Below are positions 33,968 through 45,790 of a DNA stretch of 64,000 nt, in pieces. The notes under the pieces are model-generated. The model worked only from the letters and a program-made list of their open reading frames with translations. It did no database searches and was not told where the DNA came from. How positions within the stretch are numbered: position 1 is the first letter of the stretch; each line of letters opens with the position of its first letter. A program made the position numbers and the translations under genes. Where the stretch lies: contig JAKLMB010000001.1 of assembly GCA_022813625.1 (NCBI GenBank), forward strand, positions 1,550,001 through 1,614,000, written 5' to 3'. The stretch is from Aaosphaeria pasadenensis. Taxonomy: Eukaryota; Ascomycota; Dothideomycetes; Pleosporales.

Positions 33968-35482
33968 ATGCTTCTCCAATCCATCAAGCCTTCCACCTTC
34001 CGGTCTGCGGGTGCCGTCCTGGGACAAATCGCCAAAGCCCGCTCCCAGACTCGCTTCATGGCCACTGTGCAGAGCACTGCTCGCCAAGTGCCATCCCCCA
34101 AGCGACGAGCAACTGAAATCTCTACGGAGCGTGCTACATTCACCATCAAGGTATGCAATTGCTGGTGATCCCCTTCTCTTAACAGTGCATGTGACTCACC
34201 GCCTCCCTAGAATGGACCTATCTTCTCTGGAAAGTCTTTCGGTGCCAAAGCCAACATCTCCGGAGAGGCCGTCTTCACCACCTCTCTCGTTGGCTACCCT
34301 GAGTCCATGACCGATCCTTCCTACCGTGGCCAGATTCTCGTTTTCACACAGCCGCTGATTGGCAACTACGGTGTGCCCTCTTCGGCCCGTGATGAGCACG
34401 GTCTTCTCCGCTACTTCGAATCCCCATACATCCAGTGCGCTGGTATCGTTGTCCAGGACTACGCTATGAAGCACAGCCATTGGACCGCTGTCGAGAGTCT
34501 TTCTGAGTGGTGCGCTCGTGAGGGTGTTCCAGCCATCTCTGGAGTGGACACCCGTGAGGTTGTCACTTACCTCCGTGAGCAGGGTTCTTCTTTGGCCCGT
34601 ATCTCCATTGGAGAGGAGTACGACGCCGATGAGGACGAGGCCTTCATTGACCCTGAGGCCATCAACCTTGTCCGCCGTGTGAGCACCAAGGCTCCCTTCC
34701 ACGTCAGCTCCTCCCTCGGTGACATGCACGTTGCCTTGATCGACTGCGGTGTCAAGGAGAACATCCTTCGCAGCCTCGTCAGCCGTGGTGCCAGCGTCAC
34801 CTGCTTCCCCTTCGACTACCCCATCCACAAGGTTGCACACCACTTCGACGGTGTCTTCATCTCCAACGGACCCGGTGACCCCACTCACTGCACTGAGACC
34901 GTCTACAACCTCCGCAAGTTGATGGAGGACTCCCAGATCCCCATCATGGGCATATGCATGGGTCACCAATTGATCGCCCTCGCTGCCGGTGCAAAGACCT
35001 TGAAGATGAAGTACGGCAACCGTGCCCACAACATCCCTGCCCTCGATCTCACCACCGGCAAGTGCCACATCACCTCCCAGAACCACGGTTACGCCATTGA
35101 CCCAGCCACCCTCCCCTCCGGCTGGAGGGAGTACTTCACCAACCTCAACGACCAGTCCAACGAGGGTCTGATCCACGCCACCCGCCCCATCTTCACCTCC
35201 CAGTTCCACCCCGAGGCCAAGGGCGGACCCCTCGACTCCGCATACCTCTTCGACAAGTACGCCGAGAGCGTCCAGAAGTACAAGGACCAGCAGGCCTCCT
35301 TCTCCGACAGGAACAACAAGCCCAGCCCGCTCCTCGTCGACCTCCTCAGCAAGGAGCGCGTCGGCGTCCACCCAGACTTCGAGTTCGACGGCTTCGCTGC
35401 CGGAAGCATCCAGACCCAGCCCGAGGTCGTCGTCGGCACCCAGGGTACTCCCCAGCCCCAGCCCATCGCGGCTGCTGCTTAA
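33968..35482 (+). CDS. CPA1: Arginine-specific carbamoyl-phosphate synthase small (glutaminase) subunit
   Basis: This subunit hydrolyses glutamine and passes ammonia to the large subunit to make carbamoyl phosphate for arginine synthesis, in mitochondria of filamentous fungi. Exons 33968-34150 and 34211-35482 (60-nt intron) give about 484 residues. The basic, Ser/Arg-rich N-terminus (MLLQSIKPSTFRSAG...) is a likely mitochondrial presequence of about 40 residues. The N-terminal CPSase_sm domain follows (SFGAKANISGEAVFTTSLVG). The class I glutaminase triad is visible: Cys near residue 308 in MGICMGHQL, and His/Glu in FHPEA near 394-396. Codon use is strongly biased, C-ending in the 3' half, as in highly expressed genes. 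Control by the uORF and the TGACTCA element is expected. Confidence 0.97.
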
Positions 35483-35795
35483 GTGTGCGTCCTGCTTGCT
35501 TGATTGATATCTGAAGGTTTTTTTCTTGGGCGGTGGCTGTGGGTGTCGGTCGTTATGGAGTTTCTCTGAATACTTTTTCTGCTCTTTTTCTGTTATGGAA
35601 GTATGGGTTCAATGGGTGCATGCACGTAGTATGGTCTTGTCTAAAGTAGTCAAGTTCCGACAAATTGATAAACTGAATATATATATATAAATTCCAACAT
35701 TCAAATTCCAACACTCTGACATCGTGAAACTGTAGTTAGCAACGACATATCTCTCTCTCATATATACATCCCACCCTCACTTCCCAATCAATCAA
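35483..35795. other. Convergent 3' region
   Basis: About 310 bp between the 3' ends of CPA1 (plus) and the MIT-like gene (minus). It holds T-rich and (AT)n sequence near 35680-35690 and shows nothing else. Confidence 0.55.
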
Positions 35796-37814
35796 TCAAG
35801 CCTTCCCAAACCCCTCCTCACCCGCATCCCCAATCTCATCCTCCCCTTCTCCCTCCGCATCCCCCGTCGTCGTCCCCCCACTCTCACTATCCCTCCCATT
35901 CCCACCCTGCTGCCCCTCCCCAGCCCTCAACTCCGCAACCCTCCTCTCCCTCCTCTCCTGCTCCTTCTTCCGCGCCCCCGCCTTCAGCTTCTCCCACTGC
36001 TCCCGGTACCGCGAGATGACCTGCGCATTGCGCTCCTTGTCGCGGGACAGCCGCTGGTTATCCGCCGTTAGGCTGGAGATCTGCGCGGCGTGGGTCGCGA
36101 GGAGGGATTCCAGGTCTGCGATTCTTTTCTTCGCGTCGTCGGTTTCGGTTTCGTTTGCCGTGGAGGGGGAGGCGGTTTGCGTGGTGGTGTCTTTGGGCGT
36201 GCCGCCTGGTTGGTGGTACTGCGGTGGGATGTTTGGGACTGGGGGAGGGGACGGCAGGGCGTTGGAGCCCATGGAGAGGGCTTGCGCGAGGGCTGAGGGG
36301 TCGGAGAGGGTGGGTTTGAGGGTAGGGCCGCCGCCGCCGCCTCGGGCGCGGAAGGATTGTGCGAGTGCGTTGTAGGAGGATTGCGAGGTTGTTTCCCACA
36401 TGGAGAGGCGCTTGGATTGCTTGTCGATGAGGGCGCGGAGAGTCTCGTTTTCGAGGTGGAGTTCCTCGAGGGTTTTGAGGCCCTGCCCGCGGCCGGCGCG
36501 GATGGTCTGCGCGGTCGTGACGCCGCCGCTGGAAGAGGTGGTGGTGGTGGATGATGGGCCTTTGGAGGAGCGTGGGCGTCGTGGGGTGGTTGGGGAGGGG
36601 GGGCCGACGTTCTCGCGTGCGTCGACGAATTCTTCGTGCGAGCTTCCTCGGAGGCCTAGGGCGCCGGCGCCGCTGCTGCCGCCTTCGTTGTCGCCCTCGG
36701 CGATGGAGTCGAGGTGCGGGTCTTGCGCTGCGTGGTGAGGGTGCGCCTGAGGGTCGCGGAGGATGTTGGCGTACGAGACGGTGCCGCCTGAGGTTGGGAC
36801 GAAGTAGAAGGATTCATTGTTTGCGAAGGGGCCTAGGGGCGCGGATTGGTCTTCTCGGAGGGCTCGAAGGGCGGGTTTGGAGATCAGGGCTGCGAGGTCT
36901 GGCTCTGAGGATTTGATGGTTCGGGATGCTTCGAGGGAGTGGTGTTGGTCGGATTTCTTGGTCGTGGGTTTCGACTTGTTGGCCGGTTGGAGAGGCGTTT
37001 GTGTCGCTGGAGGATCTTCCTTGCCGTATAGTGAAGATGATAGTGGGTTGAGTGGGAGTGATGTGAATGCTAACGGTGCCGATATGGCGGATATCACGCC
37101 TCCAAAGGCGGAGTAGAACCGCCGGAAGTTATCGTCTGGCGGTGGTGATACGTCTCGGCGTAACGTAGGAGCTTTCGATTTTGCAGGCTCGTTGGGCTCA
37201 TCTTCCTTGCTCTTGTTTGACTCTGACTTGCGCGACTGCTGCTGCTGTAGCATATCCCGAACCGAAGGGGAAGTCTGTTCATTTCGAGTTGCGAGAGCGT
37301 TTGTCACCGATACCGAAGATGCGCTGGGCGTGCTCCTCCGCGCGCCGGGGATCCCCCTCTTCTCTGCAAGATTGCTTGCTATAGACGACTGAGGGAGTCT
37401 TCGTCGGGGAGGTGCTCGTGTGCTCGATGGAGACAAGCTACGAGAGGAGGATAATTTGGCAGGGCCAGTGGAGCTGTGAGTATCGGCATGTTCAGGAATG
37501 GTTGAGGTGGTGTCCTTGTTGGGTTCGGTGGCGCGCGGGGGTTCCTTGATCAGACTGGCGAGCTTTAGGTGGTGATCTTCGAGAAGGGCGAGAATGCGAA
37601 GGGCCTAAGTACATGGTCAGAACATGAGGTCTAAGGAAAATGCGTATATGAGTGAGGATAGTACCTCATCGTTGTGGGCGTCTTGGGCAGCATCGCGAAA
37701 GGCGGAGGCAGCAAGTTCATGTTCTGCCCCCGCGGTGACGATGCTGTTGCTATAGGTGGCGGTGGCAGCGTTGCGAGCATGTTCGTGTGCCTTTGTGAGA
37801 TGAGCGGTTTCCAT
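35796..37814 (-). CDS. MIT-like and coiled-coil protein, possible Atg38-type factor
   Basis: Exons 37814-37665 and 37604-35796 join across a 60-nt intron (phase 0), giving about 652 residues. The first 70 residues (METAHLTKAHEHARNAATA...LRILALLEDHHLKLASLI) form a helical hairpin of the MIT type. A segment FRRFYSAFGGVISAISAPL near 180 is hydrophobic and looks conserved. The central region is Ser/Pro-rich and disordered. A coiled coil near 365-385 (LKTLEELHLENETLRALIDKQ) and another near 505-560 (KKRIADLESLLATHAAQ...NQRLSRDKERN) follow, then an acidic Gly-rich tail. Fungal Atg38 (a PI3-kinase complex I subunit in autophagy) has an N-terminal MIT domain and C-terminal coiled coil, so that is a candidate, but the length is much greater than yeast Atg38 and I am not sure. 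Confidence 0.75.
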
Positions 37815-38891
37815 GGCGGAGCGTCATATCATAGTATGATATATCATGGAGTGTGGGAGTTGTGGTGTATCTTGAGTATGGTATGAGTAAGTGTGATGGT
37901 GGTATTGACGTTGGTTGTCAAAGTGTCTATCGTTATCGATAAGGGCGGTCATAGGTGACAGGGATCAATCATCAAACAGTGTGTGAACCCCATGCGCGAC
38001 GAACGATCAGCTGCCTCGCCTGCCTGAAATCGGCTGAGAGAGGCTGGAAAAGGCTGGAGAAAGGCTGTCCCCGAGGAGAGCTGACCTGCCTTGACCTGCC
38101 CTGCCAGGTTGCCTGGTGTCAGTTCGGTTGGCCGTGGTTGTAGACTTGTGGTGGAGGTGGTGGTACGTAATTATCTCGTACTCGTTGTCATAATGACTGA
38201 TTGGACTAACATCCTACTAGGTAGTAATTAAGGTGACTGGGAGTAGAATAGTAACCTGCCTTAACCAACCTTAAACTATGAGGATGCAACTCTCGGGGGT
38301 TTCAGAGCTGAGGACGAACCACCACCAGCACTATGTACGAGTAACACCATAACGAATCACGGTCCACCTGGCCACCACCCACCCCCAGTAGCCCCCAGTG
38401 CCACAGTAAAAATACCCGTTCACTTACCTACCTACCTAGTTAACTAACGTTTTCGCTGTCCGTCGCAAACCCCATCCCCATCCCCATCCCCATAGATGAT
38501 GCCCTGTCCTTGACCTTGACCTCGATCTAACATAAACCCTGACCCTGCTGTTTGCCTTGCCCCTACGAACGGCTTCCGATTCTCTCTTCCTCTCTTTTTA
38601 TTCTCGTTGATGTCTTCATCTACTGTCCAATCTATCCTAACATCTCCCGCCATTACCCTTCCGACCTCCGACGTAATAGCAAAATAATAGCTCACCACCT
38701 CTCGCACGACGCACTGTGGCACTCCCACAACCACCCACCTCGTTTTCCCCGCTTCCTCACTGCATCATCGAGCAACCCACAATATCACGCCAACATGGCA
38801 GCTTGATTGCCTCTTTATCTAGGTCATTCATCGAATTCCGCCTCCAAATCCACCTCCCACTAGCCGACTTACCGATTCCTTGGTCGCAACA
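37815..38891. other. Divergent promoter region of the MIT-like and GRAM/VASt genes
   Basis: About 1.08 kb between divergent start codons. Short tandem CCCCAT units (38470-38493) and CCTACCTACCTAG lie near 38430. A pyrimidine-rich leader precedes the right-hand gene. No gene is seen. Confidence 0.55.
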
Positions 38892-41800
38892 ATGGAGGCC
38901 TCGGGTCGGTCTCGCAGCACGACGTCACTACGGTCCTCACACGGCAAAGTCGGCGCAGAAAATACCCTGGCAGCCCCCTATGGCAGGAGCACTTCAAAAA
39001 GCAGCCTCAGGTCATCCATCAATTCGGTTGCCAGCAGCGACACTCGCGACGATGACATGAAATCCACCGGCGCTGGTTCCCTCGACCGATCCAAGAGCCG
39101 CACATCGGATGACGGCCACAGCGAGGCCTCATCGCATCGACGCAGGATGTCGAAGCTTTTCAAGGGCCGAAAGAAGCGGAGAAAGTCGATGCCGGACGAA
39201 CTCTTGCAGGGCGACGCGGACGAGATACCTCCCTTACCAGTGCAGAGGCCCCAGAGCGCAGTGTCGCCGTTTCAGACGCAAAGCGAGGAGTCGCTTGGCC
39301 TTCACAAGAGCGTTGCCAGCAGTTTGCTTACAGAGGACTCCGAGGAAGCAACAGAATCGTAAGTGTTGGATTTATTTTCTTTGTATTCGTTTCTTTTCTT
39401 TTTGACTATATTGTTTCCCAATTAAAGCATTGCATACTTGATCCTGCAATGCAACAATTGGCAATAACCCGTCTACCTTTGGATGCGCAGAGGTCCAGCC
39501 AAAGGATGCGGCTGAAGGGAGCAATGGAGTTGAACCATGGCAGTGTCTGTACATGTCATGGTTCATAGTCTACTGCTACCATTCTTCGTCCCTGGCTTGC
39601 TATCCATGGTTCTGGAATCCAGATCATGTGTAACACAAAATGTCACAAGCACGGGCGTATCTTGAAAGTAAAAGGCATCAAAAGAAGTGGATAAGCTGGA
39701 ATTGGAAAGGAGCTTTGACAATATGACAATATTGTCACTGCTCAATTGTTAGCCAGGCGGTCGTGGTCGTGGTAGCCATGTAACGGTGGTTGTTGCTTTC
39801 TTCCTACCTGGGATGAGACGGCTACCTACTCTGGCTGGACCGACTGAACCGACTGGCCGACAACCCCAAATCCGCTTCTCTGGCTTCATCTTTCCCCACT
39901 TCCACTAACCACCATCCGTCCACCACATCTTCCTCCGCCTTCGCATACGTATTCCCCCGTATACGTCCGCGTATTCCTATACTGTACTGTCGCTTACGAC
40001 GCGCTTCTTCCTTTTCCCTTTATTACCGTCGTTTTACATAAGATACCCCCAGCATTCGTTTTGCATTCCTCTACTCTCTCTTTATTGTCGCTAGTTGTTG
40101 TTGTCCTCGTCGTCGTCGACAATCTCATCCGAAATCAGCCTTGCGCTTAGCCGCTAACTCCCTTCAGCTCTCCAGCTCGTCCAGGCATCTCACCTCACCA
40201 CTCCCACGCTGGCCTCCTAACGCTCTCCTCTCCTCTAATCACATCTGAGACAATCGACTCTACTGCGCCCTCCGAGCCATTCCTTACCGATTCCAATACC
40301 TCCGCCGAGACCACACACACTCCGAAACGCTCCATCACAACCGACGTCGCTGCAAACGTCAAGCGTGGCCCTTCTCCTCTCGGGAAACTCAAGGAAGCAT
40401 TCTCCCCTCAGCGAAGAGCGACGTCACCTAAACCTATCATTGATCACGAGGAGCCCGGAGCTACCGTGGACGGATTGGGTCTATCATTAAGCGGAGGAGA
40501 CAGCAGGCAGGGTTCGAACATTCTAGAGAACGCGGGTCCGCTGCACGCTTCGCCACCACAGCTCCACGAGAGCGGGCAGACACGGTCTTCTCCAAGCATC
40601 CCAAAGAGAATTATAACACAGCTCCCGGCTACCCCACCCAATCTGCACGAGACTCCAACTACGCTGGTCACGCCGCCGACACCGACAGATGCAAAGACAA
40701 AGTCACCCACCGAATCCACTTCAAGCTCGAGGATCGGTGTTAAGCATACTCCGTCTCAATCAAATCCCAACGTAGTCGTATCCCCTTCGGGGAATATGAT
40801 ATCGCACCGACGTGCGCGCTCAGCTACAAACCCACCCAGCAAGCTATCGAACTCCATCTCTGCTCCGCTGACCCCTACAATTGAAGAGGTTAAGACGCCC
40901 GGGGGAACAGCCGCATTACCCGCGCAGTCTACACAGTCACCCAGCGGATTTTTCTCGTCCGTGTTCTCTGCAGCACAAAACGCCGCCAATTCGCTCAGTA
41001 AGACGATAGCCGATAGCGCGATCCAGAACAAGAACAAACCAGCCAGCCAGCACACGAATACGGAAGAGAGACCATCTACACCGGGAGGAGAAGAAGTCAT
41101 CGGCCCAGAGAGCACAAATTCGTCGACCGTGAACATTGGGACTGAGAAGCGTAGACTAGCCGTGGAGACACTTGGATCCGGAAACCTGAGCTTGGCCGAA
41201 CTTGGAATATCTGAGAGTAGCGATCCTAGCCCAATGACTTCGACGGTTAACTTGAATGCAAAGGGAGACGAGGCGTCGGCCAAGGCGGAGGATATCGCTG
41301 CAGCGCAGGCAGTGTCCGCTGCATATGCTGCAGAGAAGTCAGCCGATCGCCCACGGTCCCTGACTTCGACTTCAGCGCCTGCGGGCGGAGCTACAGGTGC
41401 AGTCTCACCGCAGAGACAGCCTGAGATCACAGACTCGCCAGCACCTTCGTCGATCCAGAGACAAGGTAGTATCAGGAGCCGCATCAGCGGAGGAAGGCGA
41501 AGGCGGCACCGTGGCAGCTCCGCTACGACTGGAAACAACATTGCAGCTGCTATAGTAGGCAGCACGACCAATTTGACCGCGACACCTACGAGTGGGCAAC
41601 GACTCAATGGGACTGGATTTGCCGTGGCTCCTTCGAAGCGCAATCGAGATTTCCACAACTTGTTCAAGAGTGTGCCTGAGGACGACTACTTGATTGAAGA
41701 CTATAGTGCAGCCCTTCAAAAGGAGATCCTGCTCCACGGTCGCCTTTACGTATCCGAAGGTCATTTGTGTTTTTCCAGCAACATCCTGGGCTGGGTAACG

Positions 41801-43494
41801 AACCTGGTCATCAGCTTCGATGAGGTGGTTTCTGTGGAGAAGAAGTCTACTGCTGTACTATTCCCGAACGCCATCGTCATCCAAACTCTCCATGCTCGCA
41901 ACATCTTCGCCAGTTTCCTCACTCGAGACTCCACATACGATCTAATCATCGGGATCTGGAAGATTTCGCACCCCAACCTTAAGTCGTCCCTGAATGGCGT
42001 GGCACTGGATGGTTCCGGTACTGGTGACCGGACCGAGAAGGCTGAGTCTATCGGAAGCGATGAAGGCTCTACCCAGGATTCTGACGACGAGGTTTACGAC
42101 GAAGATGCCGAGGATGATGATGGAATGGGCAGTTTCACGGATGCCGCCGATGGTAGCGTAGTCAGCGAGGCCGGTTCCGTGAAAGTTGGTGAGACCAGGA
42201 AGGCGAGTGCAACCATCGCACAGGCTGTGAGTGGAGGAGCATCAAAGCTATCCGAGGGTGCTGAGGTGGCAGTCAATAATGCAACCGGGGCCCAGGACTT
42301 CCCAGGCCCAAGTACCCATGCGCCAACTGATTGTGGGGACGCCGACTCACACTATGATAAGCTCCTGATCGATACGACTATTCCAGCGCCCTTGGGTAAA
42401 ATCTACAGCTTAATGTTTGGGCCTGCAAGCGGAGTCTTCATGCGCAAATGGCTCCTCGAAGACCAGAAATCTACTGAGCTCCAAATGGAGGATGACAAGA
42501 AGGGGCTCGGAAGCGAGAACAAGACTTTCAAATTCTCTTACATCAAGCCTCTCCCTGGCTCAATCGGTCCAAGGCAGACAAAATGCAACATCGACATGAG
42601 CTTGGAGCAATTCGACCTAGAGAAGGGAGTTACTGTCCTATGCTCCACTGGTACTCCAGACGTACCCAGTGGAAGTATTTTCTTGACCAAGACTCGATAT
42701 TGCTTAAGTTGGGGGCCAAATAATAGCACGAGGCTGCTCATGACATTCACGGTGGAGTGGAGTGGGAAGAGTTGGCTCAGAGGTATTTCTCTCATTCCCT
42801 CAGCATGAACTTGATCACTAACAGTACTTCAGGTCCTATAGAGAAGGGTGCAAATGAAGGCCAGCTCACCTACGCTACAGCATTGGCATCCGCACTAAGG
42901 GCTGCAGTGTCCGCCAAAGCTCCAGCCAAAGCGCCAGGCAAGGGAGGCAAATCGAGAAAACGCAGGGCGCAGGTCGCAGACGAAGCCAGCCCGGAGCCAA
43001 TTTCGAAGGCGGCGGAGCCCAAAGCCAAAGACAAGAATTGGGGTGTCCTCGAACCTGTGCGCGGATTATTGGGACCACTGGCCGACATTGTTGAATCGCT
43101 TTTTGAACCGAAAATCATCATTGCTATATTGGTATTGCTACTGGCCTGGAATTGGCTCTTCAGCGCCCCAAGTCGATCTCTCTCATCGCCTGGACATCAT
43201 ACACCCGCGCAACGTATTGCTGCCTACGAGGAGATATGGCGCACAGAAGAGTCGGAGCTGTGGAAATGGCTAGAAGAGCGTGTCACCCTTGATCGCGTAC
43301 ACAGCGCAGCCGGGAATCGCTTGAGAGAAGAGAATGAAATGCAGCACAGACTCGTGATTGAGAGCGCCGAGATGAAAGAGAGAGTCATCGACGAGGCGAT
43401 CCGCACCACCGAAGAGAAACTAGGTGCCTTGAAGCAAGCTGTCAGGAGGGAGAGGGAGACCAACACCAAAAGTCCGAAGGAGGAGCAAACATAA
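38892..43494 (+). CDS. GRAM/VASt (StART-like) ER contact-site sterol transfer protein, LAM/Ltc family
   Basis: The family moves sterols between ER and plasma membrane at contact sites. Exons 38892-39358, 40168-42782 and 42833-43494 join in phase, giving about 1247 residues. The first intron is about 809 nt, long for this window, with CTAACTCCCTTCAG at its end. N-terminal 640 residues are Ser/Thr/Pro-rich and disordered. The GRAM domain begins FHNLFKSVPEDDYLIEDYS near 648 and runs to about 755 (LTRDSTYDLI). An acidic stretch follows. The VASt domain (about 880-1045) has YDKLLIDTTIPAPLGKIY, then LSWGPNNSTRLLMTFTVEW and RGPIEKGANEGQ. A transmembrane helix (IIIAILVLLLAWNWLF) lies near 1120, then a coiled coil (ERVTLDRVHSAAGNRLREEN). 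This is the architecture of yeast Ysp2/Lam2-Lam4. Confidence 0.93.
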
Positions 43495-44912
43495 CCGACA
43501 TCGGTTACATTTCTTATGTCAATAAAGCCAAATCGTCTTGACGGATCAAAACATCCGTCCATCATTGCTAACACCACAACACCATCACTATACCCTGTCG
43601 CACCAGGCCCTCTCACATCTGTTCTTTGTATACATAGATACGCATGACATGCATGGCGTGGCGTTTTTTTCCTGTTTCCCAACCAATTCGTGCTTCTCTC
43701 TCCATACCCCAGATTGCGAGGGAGAGACAACCCACAGGTTTAGCATTATTTCCAGTACTACTACCACGGCGAAGCGACCACGAACCCGCCGCCTCATCTC
43801 TTTAGTCTTGTTGTATAAGAATGAATAAAAGAATGAAACCCACTCCATTATAAACATCTACTTCTCAATGCACTTGTGTCGATGAGAAGGCCCCCAGAGT
43901 GACTACTACCCAAAATCCTTCAAATACCGATCCGTGTCCATTCATCGCACACACCTTTGCCTGCCATGCCTCCTCACTTCCGAGTTACCCATTTTACCCT
44001 CGAGAAAGCCTGACTTAATCTATCAATCCCGTTCCTCAATATTGGCCTCGAGCCATTAATCGTTCCTTCGAAAACCTCGCCCGATGGGGGAAGACCTCGC
44101 GGCATGATTCCCAATCCATAACCACGCACATCCGGCCGGTCGAACGTGCGGTGCTCGCAACACACAACACACGGGACTTTTGACCACGTGCCCACGTACC
44201 TGGGTAACAATTTTACTAATTATAGTGTATGCATTTGACGCAGTTAGTCTCGCATCTTGAAACCTCATACATGTGCATAGTCACTACCAACTGTTACATC
44301 GTACCCAACTCACGTTTAGCTATCCTTCGGCCTCGTATGTCAACTTAGGGCTGGATGGGTGGGTGCCTTGCAGAGCGAATTGCTTCCGAGTGTTTATTGG
44401 AAACGGAAGGGAAGGGTGAGTCTGGATTCAGAGGCATGGAAAGGACGGGTAGTAGATGCTTTGTGTTCTTGAATTGGTGTACTTGACGTTGGTGAACCTG
44501 AAGAGTGGTGGGAATACCGTCGACCAGTTCGTCAGTCAGGTACTGTGACTACCGTGGGAGACGTATACGAGCGTTTGGATCCAGCCTTGTCAAGTAGTAA
44601 GGCTTCTTCTGTGCGGATCAGAGGGTCTGATATGTGGACCCCAAAACCGAAGGAATTGGATGGCTTCGTTTGGCATGGAAGCGCTAAGGGCGGAGGGGGA
44701 TTGTTTGAAGGATCAAGGTGGTTCGTCGCTTGGGTAAAGCGGTTGTGCTGGTCGTGGTGGAGGTTTTTTTTGCAGATATAAAAACCCATCAAGTGCTTCA
44801 CATCCTCCCACCATACCACAACCCAACCCTACCCTACAATCCCACCTCACCCCTTCTCTTCCACAAACAAACCCTTCAACCGCCAACAACCAAAACAAAA
44901 CAAAACAAAACA
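43495..44912. other. Intergenic region before the cysteine-rich secreted protein
   Basis: About 1.4 kb without a supportable gene. An AATAAA at 43520 may be the polyadenylation signal of the VASt gene. The 3' end is the promoter of the small secreted protein, with a TATA box. Frames in between are short and featureless. Confidence 0.5.
44777..44784 (+). promoter_or_regulatory. TATA box of the cysteine-rich secreted protein gene
   Basis: TATAAAAA lies 129 bp upstream of the ATG at 44913. Strong TATA boxes are uncommon in fungal housekeeping genes and typical of regulated, highly inducible genes such as those for secreted proteins. Position is plausible; usage is inferred. Confidence 0.5.
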
Positions 44913-45173
44913 ATGCAATTCACAACCCCCCTCTTCCTCCTCCTCTCCACGCTGACCCTCCTGCCCGCCCCAGCCGCGGCATTCACCTGCGCGGTGGGCC
45001 AGCAAGGATCCTGCTCGTACACGACGGGCCGGTGCGCGGTCAAGTGCTCGTACTGGGCGTTCGTCAACAACTGCGTGTGTCCGGATAAGCATAGGGGGTA
45101 CAAGTACACGGGGGGGCATCAGTGTATCTCGAAGCAGATGTATGATGGGAGACATAAGTGTACGCAGGCGTGA
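44913..45173 (+). CDS. Small secreted cysteine-rich protein
   Basis: An intronless 86-residue protein. The N-terminus (MQFTTPLFLLLSTLTLLPAP, then AAAF) is a signal peptide with probable cleavage after AAA near residue 23. The mature part of about 63 residues has eight cysteines in an order suggesting four disulfides (C-x7-C-x6-C-x3-C-x8-C-x1-C-x14-C-x11-C approximately). I do not recognise the family; it resembles small defensin-, antimicrobial- or effector-type secreted proteins in size and Cys content only. The leader is CA-rich (CAAAACAAAACAAAAC) and the gene has a strong TATA box, suggesting regulated high expression. The role is unknown. Confidence 0.82.
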   Translation: MQFTTPLFLLLSTLTLLPAPAAAFTCAVGQQGSCSYTTGRCAVKCSYWAFVNNCVCPDKHRGYKYTGGHQCISKQMYDGRHKCTQA

Positions 45174-45790
45174 TTGGACGATGGGGGTTGTGGGAGGGGG
45201 AGAAGGGGAGAAAGGGGGTTGAGATGGTGAGTGAATCAGTGGGGAGGGGGGGAAGAGCTGAGTGCTGATGTTTTTTAGGGGGTTCGAAAGGTCGAGATGC
45301 CTTTTGCTGGTCCTGGAAATGTTGGCTTTGGGGGTTGTATTGGAAGTCGGGAATTGGGAATTGGGAATTGGGAAGTTGGGAACCAGGCACTGAAAATGAA
45401 TCCCACGATTGGTAATGATAGAATGATCAAGTTGGAACGATTTGTTTACAATATGCTGAATTTGGCATGGTAAGTGTCCTGTGTTAGAGTAAAAGAGAAG
45501 AGAAACACTGCCAGCAAGAAATGGCAATGATCACTTTTAATGGTGGTGATATGAAGCTGGTGATGAAAATTTTATATTCATGTATTTTCCTTCGTTCCAG
45601 CAGCCGAAGCTAGATTCATCTCAGTAATCCGCCCATAGCCTCTCATCATAACGCCAATTCCTAATGCAGAGTACCTCCAGTGTCGATGACACGCCGCTGA
45701 TATATAGACATTTTGATTTTCCTTTGCCAAACCCAGATTTCATGTCCTAGAATGAACTGCTGATAAAATTTTGAAAGAGTCGATGTCGAC
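45174..45790. other. Convergent 3' intergenic region
   Basis: About 620 bp between the small secreted protein (plus) and the acinus-like gene (minus). It includes a repeated GAATTGGGAATTGG run near 45354-45370. No gene is seen. Confidence 0.55.

Noticed and set aside
34196..35371. 391-codon frame antisense to CPA1
   Set aside because: It is the shadow of CPA1's codon bias. CPA1 has clear catalytic motifs and splice sites; the antisense product is low-complexity Val/Gly/Asp/Glu.
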